Assembly (NCBI GenBank): GCA_031261505.1
Contig: JAISJN010000008.1
Span: 310,001-374,000 of the forward strand
Length of the DNA: 64,000 nt
Reading direction: 5' to 3'
Origin: Clostridioides sp.
GTDB taxonomy: Bacteria; Bacillota; Clostridia; Peptostreptococcales; Peptostreptococcaceae
Shown: piece after piece, positions 8,747-17,540 of the stretch
Position numbering within the stretch: position 1 is the stretch's first letter
How the letters are laid out: each line of letters opens with the position of its first letter
Translations under genes and position numbers: made by a program
Notes under the pieces: model-generated
What the model was told of the DNA's origin: nothing
What the model saw: the letters and a program-made list of their open reading frames with translations, nothing else
Database searches by the model: none

Positions 8747-9808
8747 CTAAGAGTACTCCTTGACATCTTCATCACCATTTAGACCGCGAAGTGCACCCTG
8801 TACCAACGATAATACCTCATTGTCTTCTGGCCAAATATAAAGAGGTGCCATCCACTCAATCATAGGTTTCAAATAGGATATAAATCTTTTTGAATTTGCC
8901 AGTCCACCTGTGACAATAATCCCATCTGGCTTAGCTCCAAGTGCCGCCGAAGCTGCACCGACTCCTTTTCCCACTTGGAATGCCATAGCTTCGAATATTA
9001 ACTTAGCGTACTCATTTCCTCCCTCAATCATTTCTTCTACTTCTATAGCGTTATTAGTATTTAGATGCGCTTTTATTCCGCCTCCACCATTTATCAAATT
9101 ATCAAGTTCTTCCTTAGTTTTTTCGCCTGACACGCAATATCTCATCCATTCACCTGCTGGAAGCGTTCCTACTCTGTCAAGTCCAAACGGGCTATCACCC
9201 TCAAGCCCATTAGTCACATCGATTACTTTTCCCTGCTTATGAGATGCAACTGATATTCCACTTCCTAGATGAGTGATTACTATATTAAGTTTATCGTATT
9301 CAGTTCCAAGTTTTTTGGCTAGCTCATGGCCCTTTGCCTTATGGTTGAGAGCTTGGAAAAAACTGACTCTCTTTATCTGTGGTAATCCTGTAATCCGTGC
9401 TATATCAATTAATTCGTCCACACATGGTGGATCTACTGTCAAGCATTCTACCCTTCCCTTAGATAATTCCCATGCTATTTCACAGCCTATACCCGATGGA
9501 TGTGTGCCGTATTTTCCACCCTTCATATCGGCTATCATCTTCTCATTTATACGATACACCCCTGATTCTAAGGGTTTGACAACTGGCCCTCTAGAAACAA
9601 TAGCCGACAACTCCGATATGCTTACCTGATGTCGTTTCATGAAGTCTTCTACAACTCTTTTTCGGTACGGATACTGCTCCCATAACGTCTTGTATTCCGA
9701 AAAATCTGCACTTGGATGTCTAATGGTTTCCATTACGATTTCAGTTTCATCTTCATAAATAGCTAATTTTGTCGATGATCCACCTATATTAATAATTAAA
9801 TTTCTCAT
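8747..9808 (-). CDS. buk: Butyrate kinase
   Basis: Acetate/butyrate kinase superfamily enzyme making ATP and butyrate (or a branched short-chain acid) from the acyl-phosphate. The 353-residue product starts MRNLIINIGGSSTKLAIY, has the phosphate-binding loop ITHLGSGISVASH, NGLEGDSPFGLDRVGTLP, and the adenosine-loop region GIIVTGGLANSKRF. ATG at 9808 has AAAGGAG six bases ahead; the in-frame ATG 15 bases upstream has none. The 149-base gap to ptb contains a degenerate hairpin resembling the dispersed element. It follows the HMGL-BASS pair on the same strand, separated by a complete copy of that element, so it is probably a separate transcription unit. Confidence 0.94.
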   Translation of the reverse strand: MRNLIINIGGSSTKLAIYEDETEIVMETIRHPSADFSEYKTLWEQYPYRKRVVEDFMKRHQVSISELSAIVSRGPVVKPLESGVYRINEKMIADMKGGKYGTHPSGIGCEIAWELSKGRVECLTVDPPCVDELIDIARITGLPQIKRVSFFQALNHKAKGHELAKKLGTEYDKLNIVITHLGSGISVASHKQGKVIDVTNGLEGDSPFGLDRVGTLPAGEWMRYCVSGEKTKEELDNLINGGGGIKAHLNTNNAIEVEEMIEGGNEYAKLIFEAMAFQVGKGVGAASAALGAKPDGIIVTGGLANSKRFISYLKPMIEWMAPLYIWPEDNEVLSLVQGALRGLNGDEDVKEYS

Positions 9809-9890
9809 GTAAACTCCTTTCATAGCTTACTTATATATATTTTTTACACTGTTATCGCGAATTTAATATCCTTTGTTCTTAGATTTCTGA

Positions 9891-9990
9891 TTAAATGGTG
9901 ATTCAACGCTTTCAGTTGGGGGATTTTACCCCAGCTGAAATGAGATTTATGCCGCCACCTACAAAGGTGGGGACATTTATCTCAAGTTAT
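9891..9990 (+). repeat. Dispersed intergenic hairpin element, complete copy
   Basis: Best copy of a family seen at least eight times in the window. Its 5' block is TTAAATGGTGATTCAACGC; a first hairpin follows (CAGTTGGGG...CCCCAGCTG), then GAAATGAGA. A second, longer imperfect stem joins GAGATTTATGCCGCCACCT with AGGTGGGGACATTTATCTC and the copy ends CAAGTTAT. It lies between the BASS transporter gene and buk. No coding capacity. Confidence 0.8.
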
Positions 9991-10016
9991 TGAAGTAGAG
10001 GAGAAAAAATCTTATT

Positions 10017-10991
10017 TTATGCCTCACTCGATTCGATTTCTTCTTTTCCCGAGCCATCAGTTATAGGCATCTTAGCCATTACATTTGCGAATATCGATCC
10101 TAGAACCGCCGCCATTACAGCTGCTATTATACCTACAAGAGCTGACTCTGGATAATTTTTAAAGCTAACACCTGCTAACATGGCGGCGAGTACTGTATTT
10201 TTAAACCCTGCCTCTATCGCCACCGCACGCCTTTGATACTGATTTATTCTAAATAGTCTTGAAATTCCGTACGCAGCTGAAGTAGATAGAATTAGAAAAC
10301 ATAATACAGTAACAAATATTCTCCAGTCTAGCCCCATAAGAGCTGCCTTGCGTCCTGCAATTAGCCCACCTGTCATAATACTAAGCGATACTAATGAAAT
10401 TGTAGGTGAAAATTCCTCTAATTTAGAGGCTATTGTCTTTAGCCAAGCCTTCATAGCTAGACCAATTAGAAGTGGAATAATTACACTTATTATCATAGTC
10501 TTAATCATACCAGGTCCATCTACATCAGTCCACGCCCTTACCAAAATCAAGCACATTGCTGGTGTTACAATTGGTGCTATGAGTGTACCTACTGACGTAA
10601 GTCCAACCGACAGCGGAGTATCTCCTTTTCCAATAAATGTTAACACATTTGTAATGTTTCCACCTGGAACTGCTGCACACATCAAAATCCCTATTTTCAA
10701 TGCCACTGGAAGATGTAGAGCATTTACTAATATAATAGTCACTATACTAGATGCTATGAAAACGCATGATAGACCGACAATCATAGCCTTAGGTTTCATA
10801 ACAAGTTGTTTGAAATCCTGGATTTCCATTGTAAGGCTCATACCAAACATCACAAGCCCCATTAGAAGACTCATATGAGGATTCGACCATAAAAAGACAT
10901 TTGGGAAAAAGTATGCAACTAACGCAATTACAATAGTAAAAACAGCAAAATTCTTTTGCAACAATTTGGAAATATTATTTAACGTTTTCAT
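10017..10991 (-). CDS. BASS-family (bile acid:sodium symporter-like) membrane transporter
   Basis: A 324-residue membrane protein with about nine to ten hydrophobic segments in the SBF/BASS pattern. Characteristic parts are SLLMGLVMFGMSLTMEIQDF, CAAVPGGNITNVLTFIGKGDTPLSVGLTSVGTLIAPIVTP and, near the C-terminus, AIEAGFKNTVLAAMLAG, corresponding to the ion and substrate crossover region. Substrates in the family include bile acids, pyruvate and other 2-oxo acids and pantothenate. It starts 22 bases after the HMGL-like gene, so the two are almost certainly co-transcribed and likely functionally linked: a 2-oxo acid or hydroxy-tricarboxylate is plausible, but this is inference. AGGAG lies 6 bases before the ATG. 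Confidence 0.85.
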   Translation of the reverse strand: MKTLNNISKLLQKNFAVFTIVIALVAYFFPNVFLWSNPHMSLLMGLVMFGMSLTMEIQDFKQLVMKPKAMIVGLSCVFIASSIVTIILVNALHLPVALKIGILMCAAVPGGNITNVLTFIGKGDTPLSVGLTSVGTLIAPIVTPAMCLILVRAWTDVDGPGMIKTMIISVIIPLLIGLAMKAWLKTIASKLEEFSPTISLVSLSIMTGGLIAGRKAALMGLDWRIFVTVLCFLILSTSAAYGISRLFRINQYQRRAVAIEAGFKNTVLAAMLAGVSFKNYPESALVGIIAAVMAAVLGSIFANVMAKMPITDGSGKEEIESSEA

Positions 10992-11012
10992 ACTTATACT
11001 CCTTTAATCTTT

Positions 11013-12230
11013 TTATTGGTTCATTTTAGCCACTAGTTTTCTAAAATCTGTTTCATTCAATGTGCGGTGTTCTGCTAATGATAATTCTTTTACTTCCATC
11101 AACAAATCTCTCTCTTTTCCTTCTGGAACTGTCAAACCTGTTTTTTCTAGCCAGTATTCAACGTTACGTCCACCGCTCTTCTTGCTGAGCAATAACTCTG
11201 GCATATCGCGTCCAGTTACATCCCAGTGATAAGGTAGCATTATAAGAGGATCTGTGTCCTTTACATTTAACCACAAGTTTGAAGGAAGCCCAGTTTCCCA
11301 TAAGAATATCTTATCCCCTACAACTGCTTGAGTAGGTGGTGTTTCAATTCTTGCACACTCTGCTACAAAATCAGAGAGATTCTTGAACTCATTCATTTTT
11401 AGTCCAGAGCTTTGACCGTACATAGCTTCTAATGCCAATGCTAGAGATTCCATTGGTACACCTCCTGAGCGTTCACCTATACCGTTAACTGTTGTATGCA
11501 CAACAGATGCACCAGCTGCCAATCCTGCAAGAGCAGTAGAGACACCCATCGCAAAATCATCATGCACATGTAATTCTATAGGCAATCCTGGGAACGCTTT
11601 CTTAAGTGCTCTTACTCTATGAGCAGCTCCTTCAGGAGATAAGACACCGAATGTATCCACCAAAGTCAAGGCGTCAATATGTCCTCCATCTCTTACCTGA
11701 CCTACTAAATCTATCAAATAATTCAAGTCTGCACGTGAAGAGTCGGCAGGGAAGAATGTAACCTTCATTCCTAAATCATGCCCTGCAGCTGTTGCCTCTC
11801 TAGCAGTTTTTATTGCGCGGTCCTTATCCCAACGCTGTCCAACTTCAAGTAGGTGTTCACTTCCGATAATTTCTGCGATAACTCCATCCACTCCACAAGA
11901 TTTTGCCAATTCCATGTCTTTTACCATATTGCGAACAAATGCGTAGATATCAGCCTTTAGTCCTAGACTTGTAATTTCCTTAATTGCCTCTGCATCCTCT
12001 TGTAATGCCGCTGGAGTTCCAGCTTCAATTCTTTGTACGCCAGCCTTGTCTAAGGCTTTTGCTATTGCTACCTTTTCATCTTTTGTGAATATAATCCCAG
12101 GTTGTTGCTCACCATCACGAAGTGTAGTGTCTAGAAATTCTATTTTTTCTGGAAATTCAAATTTCGAAGTTACTTCCTCTTCATAATTCGATGGGCTGAC
12201 CCACCATTTATTTTCTTCTCTATAACTCAT
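11013..12230 (-). CDS. HMGL-like condensing enzyme (isopropylmalate/homocitrate/citramalate/Re-citrate synthase family)
   Basis: TIM-barrel enzyme that condenses an acyl-CoA with a 2-oxo acid. The 405-residue product has DTTLRDGEQQPG at residues 34-45, the metal-binding HVHDD (His221, His223) and NGIGERSGG at 249-257. It is shorter than LeuA and seems to lack its C-terminal regulatory dimer domain, having instead an unfamiliar tail of about 100 residues. The N-terminus WWVSPSNYEEEV is shared with a subgroup of isopropylmalate synthase-like proteins. The substrate cannot be assigned: isopropylmalate, homocitrate, citramalate or Re-face citrate synthesis are all possible. No other leucine or lysine genes are near; the partner is the BASS transporter 22 bases downstream, and a MerR-XRE-cupin regulator is upstream. 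Confidence 0.85.
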   Translation of the reverse strand: MSYREENKWWVSPSNYEEEVTSKFEFPEKIEFLDTTLRDGEQQPGIIFTKDEKVAIAKALDKAGVQRIEAGTPAALQEDAEAIKEITSLGLKADIYAFVRNMVKDMELAKSCGVDGVIAEIIGSEHLLEVGQRWDKDRAIKTAREATAAGHDLGMKVTFFPADSSRADLNYLIDLVGQVRDGGHIDALTLVDTFGVLSPEGAAHRVRALKKAFPGLPIELHVHDDFAMGVSTALAGLAAGASVVHTTVNGIGERSGGVPMESLALALEAMYGQSSGLKMNEFKNLSDFVAECARIETPPTQAVVGDKIFLWETGLPSNLWLNVKDTDPLIMLPYHWDVTGRDMPELLLSKKSGGRNVEYWLEKTGLTVPEGKERDLLMEVKELSLAEHRTLNETDFRKLVAKMNQ

Positions 12231-12355
12231 ATCCTATATCTCCCCTATCTATATAATTTAAGCTTGCAAGCTTGATATAATTCTAGGACTTTTTACTAAC
12301 ATTGTCAATAGTTTTTATATAGTTAGGATAATTTTTTTAATTCTTTCTCTTAATA

Positions 12356-12448
12356 CAACTTGAATTAAATCTACCTTACCTCTATATATGCGGGCATAAG
12401 TCTAATTTCAGCGTTGCTCTAATCCAACACTGAAAGCATTAAATCGCC
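12356..12448 (-). repeat. Dispersed intergenic hairpin element, minus orientation
   Basis: Read on the minus strand: GGCGATTTAATGCTTTCAG, a short first hairpin ending in GCTGAAATTAGA, then CTTATGCCCGC and finally ATTTAATTCAAGTTG. It matches the blocks of the copy at 9891-9990, although the second stem has decayed. It lies between the regulator terminator and the HMGL-like gene. Confidence 0.6.
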
Positions 12449-12453
12449 AATTT

Positions 12454-12485
12454 AAAATATCCTACCTGTTTAGGTAGGATATTTT
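12454..12485 (-). terminator. Terminator of the MerR-XRE-cupin regulator gene
   Basis: A perfect 13-base stem, AAAATATCCTACC (12454-12466) with GGTAGGATATTTT (12473-12485) and a six-base loop, starts 16 bases after the regulator stop codon. The U-tract lies inside the stem base. Confidence 0.8.
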
Positions 12486-12500
12486 TCTAAAGTTTTAAAT

Positions 12501-13346
12501 TTATCTCGTTATCGGGTTATGAGTCCAAATTAGCTTTGTCACTTCATTGCCTGGATTTTCCCAGTTGTGAGAATCGCTCGTCTTGAAATACATTGAATCT
12601 CCACAGTTTATAAAATACTCGTCCTTATCATTAAGTACTATTTTAAGTCTGCCTTCTAAAATAAATATGCAGTCCTCTCCCTTATGTCTATGCGACTCAT
12701 GAACTCCTCCACCAGGCATAATTGTCACGATCGAAGATTTCATTATGCTCGTCCTATTGTTTATCAACGACTCAATATGCACGTTTGGATTACCCATGTC
12801 CACTACTTCACGATCTTCCTTAGAAACTACAAAAGTTTCCGCATCCTCATCCTCGCCGTCTTCATAGAAATAAACTATACTCTCGCCATAAAAATTAGAA
12901 AGCTTATTCACTATTTCTAGAGAAATATTCGCCCCTCCATTTTCTATCTTACTTAAATACGAAACTGAAATACCGGTCTGCCTACTGACCTCTTCTAGGG
13001 TGTAGTTGCTATCCTCCCTACATTGCTTCCATTTATTTAGCATTAATTTCTTAGAATGCTTAACGCTTACCTGATTATCGCTATCCAAATTTGGATGCGC
13101 CGAATGATTGGCGTCCGTCAAATCCAACATGCTCTTTATCGAAGAAATATTTAGGTGTTCGTTTATAGATAGATTTTTTATCTTCTTTAGCCTTTCTATA
13201 TCCTCAAAAGAGTAAGCCCTGTAATTATTTGAGTTTCTCTCAGGTATAATCAAGCCGTATTTCTCCCAGTTTCTAATTGTAGCTGGAGATACCCCTACTA
13301 GTTTTGATACTTCTTTTATGTTGAATACAAAACAATCGTCCTTCAT
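12501..13346 (-). CDS. Three-domain transcriptional regulator: MerR-type HTH, XRE-type HTH and C-terminal cupin
   Basis: The 281-residue protein combines two DNA-binding domains and a sensor. Residues about 6-65 are MerR-like (FNIKEVSKLVGVSPATIRNWEKYGLIIPER then YRAYSFEDIERLKKI). Residues about 105-165 are an XRE/Cro-like HTH (REDSNYTLEEVSRQTGISVSYLSKIENGGANISLEIVNKLSNFY). Residues about 205-278 are a cupin with ESHRHKGEDCIFILEGRLKIVL and GDSMYFKTSDSHNWENPG. XRE-cupin fusions (PuuR/SutR type) are common; the added MerR head is unusual. ATG at 13346 follows AAAGGTGA. Its position upstream of the HMGL-BASS pair suggests it controls them, perhaps in response to a small acid held in the cupin; this is inference. 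Its own terminator separates it from that pair. Confidence 0.85.
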   Translation of the reverse strand: MKDDCFVFNIKEVSKLVGVSPATIRNWEKYGLIIPERNSNNYRAYSFEDIERLKKIKNLSINEHLNISSIKSMLDLTDANHSAHPNLDSDNQVSVKHSKKLMLNKWKQCREDSNYTLEEVSRQTGISVSYLSKIENGGANISLEIVNKLSNFYGESIVYFYEDGEDEDAETFVVSKEDREVVDMGNPNVHIESLINNRTSIMKSSIVTIMPGGGVHESHRHKGEDCIFILEGRLKIVLNDKDEYFINCGDSMYFKTSDSHNWENPGNEVTKLIWTHNPITR

Positions 13347-13477
13347 ATTTATGTCACCTTTCCTCTGCAATTCATGCAGTCTCTCTTTGATAGTTGATGA
13401 AATATTAAACGTTAAATACTATTTCTATTATATATTTAATGTATACGTAAAACAATTGTTTTTATTAATTAAATCTG

Positions 13478-16062
13478 CTATTCGTTCTTGTTCATCATAT
13501 CAACTATACTGATATTCTTAAACTGTCTAGACTCATACCTAGAAACCATATAACCAAGCAAAAGATTTATCACTATCATGATTATAAAATTAACATAGTT
13601 TATCTCAAACGATATCCCATATCTAAATACTCCTGAATGTTTAAAACTGAAGATCTCTATTGGTATAGAGGCTGCTACTGTAATTAAGCTTGCAAATACT
13701 GCATATAACAGACCTTCGAAACATACCATTTTCTTTAAATTTGATCTCGACAGACCTATCGCCTGAAGCATGCCAAATTCATTTTTTCTAGATATTACAT
13801 TGTATCCTATATTGTTCACTATATTTAATGATGCTATAACGAATACCACAGATATAATCCCAAGATTAGTTATCGCCTGCTTATCTGTTATATCTTTCAT
13901 ATCTTTTCTTATTGATATTAAATTTCTATACATAACATTTTTATCTTTAGATGATATCTTAACAATACCTTTTTCTAAAGTATTTACATCTGCATTATTA
14001 TCCTTAAATATATTTATACTTGAGTACACTTTTACTCCTGTGTCCTTCTCAAACTTTTCATCACTTAATATAACATCCGGCGATCCCATACTCAGTCCTG
14101 ACCATGAATTCATATATGAATAGTACGTTATCGCTCCAACTGTGTATTCCTTATATACATACTCTGATTTATCTGTAAGCGTCCAGTAAGAGTCTTCACT
14201 TGCGTTTCTATCTTTTCTAAATTTAACGCTTATCTTGTCACCTACTTTTATATTTAACGCCTTATTTCCTCGTCCACTTGCACTTTGACCTATTCCACCC
14301 TCTACATATTTAGGTATATTGAGTATACAAATATTCTCCTTTTTCATCTTCTGTAAATCTATCTCACCTGAATCGACATAATCACCAATCTTTTTAAGAG
14401 CATTGTCATCATATCCCTTAATACTATTCTTTATAACGAATTCTCCAGTATCTTTTTCTGTCCCGTATACTGATTTTATAAATGTATCCTCATAGTAGTT
14501 ATTTGTCTCCTTATAAAATTTCATATCCACCTTTTTCTTATCGTCGATCACCAATCTTGATGGCATTTTTTTCATTGTTTCTATAGACTTCACGCCTTTT
14601 AAATTTTTTAGCTCTTCCTTTGATTCCTCACTTATTCCAGTCAACACTGTTTTGTCCGAATACTCGTCTACTCCAAAATCAGAATTCAGATACTGATCTC
14701 TAATAGATGACTCATTCAATTTTAAACTCACATTTAGTTTATAATTTAAAAATATATATAAACTTGCGGTTATACTCATTGATACGACTACCATTAAAAA
14801 TATCTTTTTCTTTTTCAGAATGTTCTTTAATGACAGTATTCTAAATGCCTTCGTTGTTCCAGAGAACTTGCCTAAGCTTATCATGCTTTTTCTTTTTCTA
14901 TATTTACTGTCAAAATTTTGATTCATCAAATCTACTATGGAGTTTTTAGATACCTGCATATATACTAGCAAGCTTATCAAACAAGTTACCAATCCCATAA
15001 TTATAACTATTGCTAAAATCATCAGTATAGGATAACTCATTGAAAGTTTTACTTCTTCCCCTGAGAATATAAATGTCGGACTCGCTTTTTTTCCAAGTTT
15101 ATTAATTATATTTGCAGCTACTAGTCCTAAAATTACACCTAAAGGAGTTGCTGTAATGTAGAAAATACCCAGCTCTTTCATTATGATTGAAAGTATACTT
15201 TTTTTATTTGATCCTATGGCCCTCAATGTTCCATATTCTTCTAGTCTTTTATATATAGATATATTATACATTCCGTATACTATTATCATACATATAATAC
15301 TCATAAGTATTGGCATACTCATTTTCTTAAATCCGATATTATTTAAGTCCATCCTTGCACTTATCAAATCTCTATTTATATGTACATTTTTGCTGCCATT
15401 TAAATTCAAGTTACCGACTATATTTTTTATTTCCTTGTTTATATCCACTCCGTCCTTAAAAGATCCGCTTATACGCATATCTTTTAATCTACTAGGAACT
15501 ATTTTTTGTATATACTCATAGCACCACCAGCCTGAGCGGAAGGATTGTCTTTGGTTATACCGACTAGTTTAAATGTTTTTTCATTTATTTTTCCATCGAC
15601 TTTTAGGTCTAAGCTTATGTCATTTCCAACACTCGTTTGGACTCCAAAATTTTTGAGAACCCAACGCTCTGCTACAATTTCATTATCGTTTTTAGGAAGT
15701 CTACCTGACTCTAGTTTTGTATTTGACAATATATAGTTGTCATTTGCCTCTAATAAAGTTGCAAAATCATCTCCCGACTTCATGATTGTTGCATATTCAG
15801 CAGATAATCCCAGATATTGAATGTCTTTATTTTCTCTTATCTTTTCTAGATCTCTACTACTTCTATGCTCTACATAAAAATCATATATATCTGTTTCATA
15901 CTTGATTTTTTGCGCTTCAAACTTGTCGTTGTTATACTTTACTGTTACCAGCCCTATAGATAAAAATACTGAAAACAGTATGCTTAAAAACATACATATA
16001 GACCTCGATTTATATGCTTTTATATAATTTCTACTTATCCTATTTAAACCCAAAACAAACAC
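13478..16062 (-). pseudogene. FtsX/MacB-type ABC transporter permease, broken by a 1-base frameshift
   Basis: Two frames make one large permease. The first (GTG at 16062 or TTG at 16053) has an N-terminal TM segment and an extracytoplasmic domain and ends IYKK-stop at 15499. The second continues with IVPSRLKDMRISGSFKDG and carries two FtsX core regions, with TM clusters at about 15350-14960, one at 14850-14730, and another at 13870-13490. The join is a run of six A residues (minus strand, 15507-15502); seven would restore the frame and give roughly 860 residues. This size and layout resemble permeases that export or sense peptides and antibiotics. No partner ATPase gene is adjacent. Homopolymer position means sequencing error, true decay or slippage cannot be told apart. 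Confidence 0.8.
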
Positions 16063-16270
16063 CCCTATCTTAATTAAAAGTTATTTCTTGAGTTTTATTA
16101 TATAAATCTGAAGTATAATACGCAAATCGCCAACTTGCATAAAATATACGTCTATCTGCAACAAATCCCAGGCTTTTTTGCACGATTTAAGCACGTGATT
16201 GTATAAATATACTTTTTTGAAAAGATAGATATTAAAAAATAAAATAGATATTTAGAAATATAGATGCTGC

Positions 16271-17422
16271 TTAGAATTTACATAAATATATCATTGCTAC
16301 CAATATCTCAATGCCTCCCATCGCCTTGAATATCAAGGAGCTTTCTTTTAGGGAAATCGAAAGCAAAATCGCCAATGTGTAGGATAAAATAGAGGCAATT
16401 GAAGTCTTTTTCGAGAATTCATTATTGAAAATAGCAAACTCTACTGCATCCTCATATTGACTTTGAGCGTATATTTTAAAGAATATTATCATCAACATGG
16501 CGAATACTCCTTGGACAAAGTAAAATACAACTATTAAAAACTTGCTTATATTTAGCGATAGTAATATTGAAAACACGCCATCTAATATCATGAACTTCGA
16601 AAATACCCCTGTCGATTTAAAATCTATATATTTAATTAAAAATGATCCTATGAACATGCCTAAACTGAAAAGTGACAAGGCTACACCTATTGTATTTTGT
16701 GAAAAATGCCTTTCAATCGACAAGTAGTTAAATATAATTGGCTCTTCAAGATTAGTTATCAAGGCAACTACTATATACAATACACATAGACTCTTAAACT
16801 GCTTATTTGATTTTAATGTTCCTCCATGCCTATCGTCTGTATTTTTAACATTCGGTTTTAGTATTTTGACATCCTTGATAGCTAATAGATAAATTATCGC
16901 ACCAATTAGAAAACTCGATCCATCAAATGCCAGCGAATTATTATACCCCATAATAGTTATAATGACCGCACATAGGGAAGGCATAACCAATTACATAAAA
17001 CTCTGGATAGTGTTTGTGTACCTAATTAGACTTTTCTCATTCCCTCTGCTTTTCGTTATAGAAAAAAACAACGAGCTATCTATCCTCTCAGTTATGTTTT
17101 GTACTATTATGTGCAAGACGTAAAACGTGAACAACCTGTATATATTGTCTAAGCTTAAATATATACATAATATCGTCAATACACCGACTAAATCCAGCAT
17201 TACAAGAACTTTATAACTAGTTAGGTTTTCGATTACCTTTTTATATACATTTGCAAAAACTATCGACGGGATACTTGATATTGAGAATAGTACTATGCTC
17301 AGTATCAAAGAATCTTTCGGAAAGAAATACGCAAAGTAAAATACTAAGACCAAGCTTGTAATTTTATCGCCGAATTTCGTTATCACAAGATGTAGGTTAT
17401 AAAATAAATATTGATTTACCAT
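16271..17422 (-). pseudogene. MFS transporter interrupted by an in-frame stop codon
   Basis: The frame starts with ATG at 17422 (GGGGGTG ahead) and is interrupted by a TAA at 16993-16991. It then continues in the same frame, with no shift, to 16271. The two parts (143 and 239 residues) give 383 codons and about eleven to twelve hydrophobic segments, the size of a major facilitator exporter. The parts join as IQSFM-stop-LVMPSLCAVIITIMG, within a transmembrane helix. Since both parts keep good coding character, the stop is recent or an error. Re-initiation at TTG 16990 is unlikely to give a working protein. It lies next to a damaged permease gene and an intact ABC exporter. Substrate unknown. 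Confidence 0.8.
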
Positions 17423-17496
17423 GACTTCACCCCCTGTTCTTTACCCTTGAGTATATCTCCTCTACTTTCGTATCTAATGAATGTCTTGGTTTTTCA

Positions 17497-17540
17497 TTTA
17501 TCTAGTTTTTAGTTTATCTAGTTTTTAATTTATGTAATTT
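17497..17540 (-). repeat. 16-bp tandem repeat at the 3' end of the ABC exporter gene
   Basis: TTTATCTAGTTTTTAG and TTTATCTAGTTTTTAA (plus strand) are adjacent 16-base units, followed by a third, diverged partial unit that overlaps the exporter stop codon at 17539-17541. Confidence 0.75.

Noticed and set aside
15499..15510. Programmed frameshift in the permease gene
   Set aside because: A six-A run is slippery, but no stimulatory structure was evident and the adjacent MFS gene is also broken, so decay or sequencing error is simpler.
16271..16990. Separate 239-residue transporter gene starting at TTG 16990
   Set aside because: It is the in-frame continuation of the upstream MFS frame across a single TAA, and would start inside a membrane helix.
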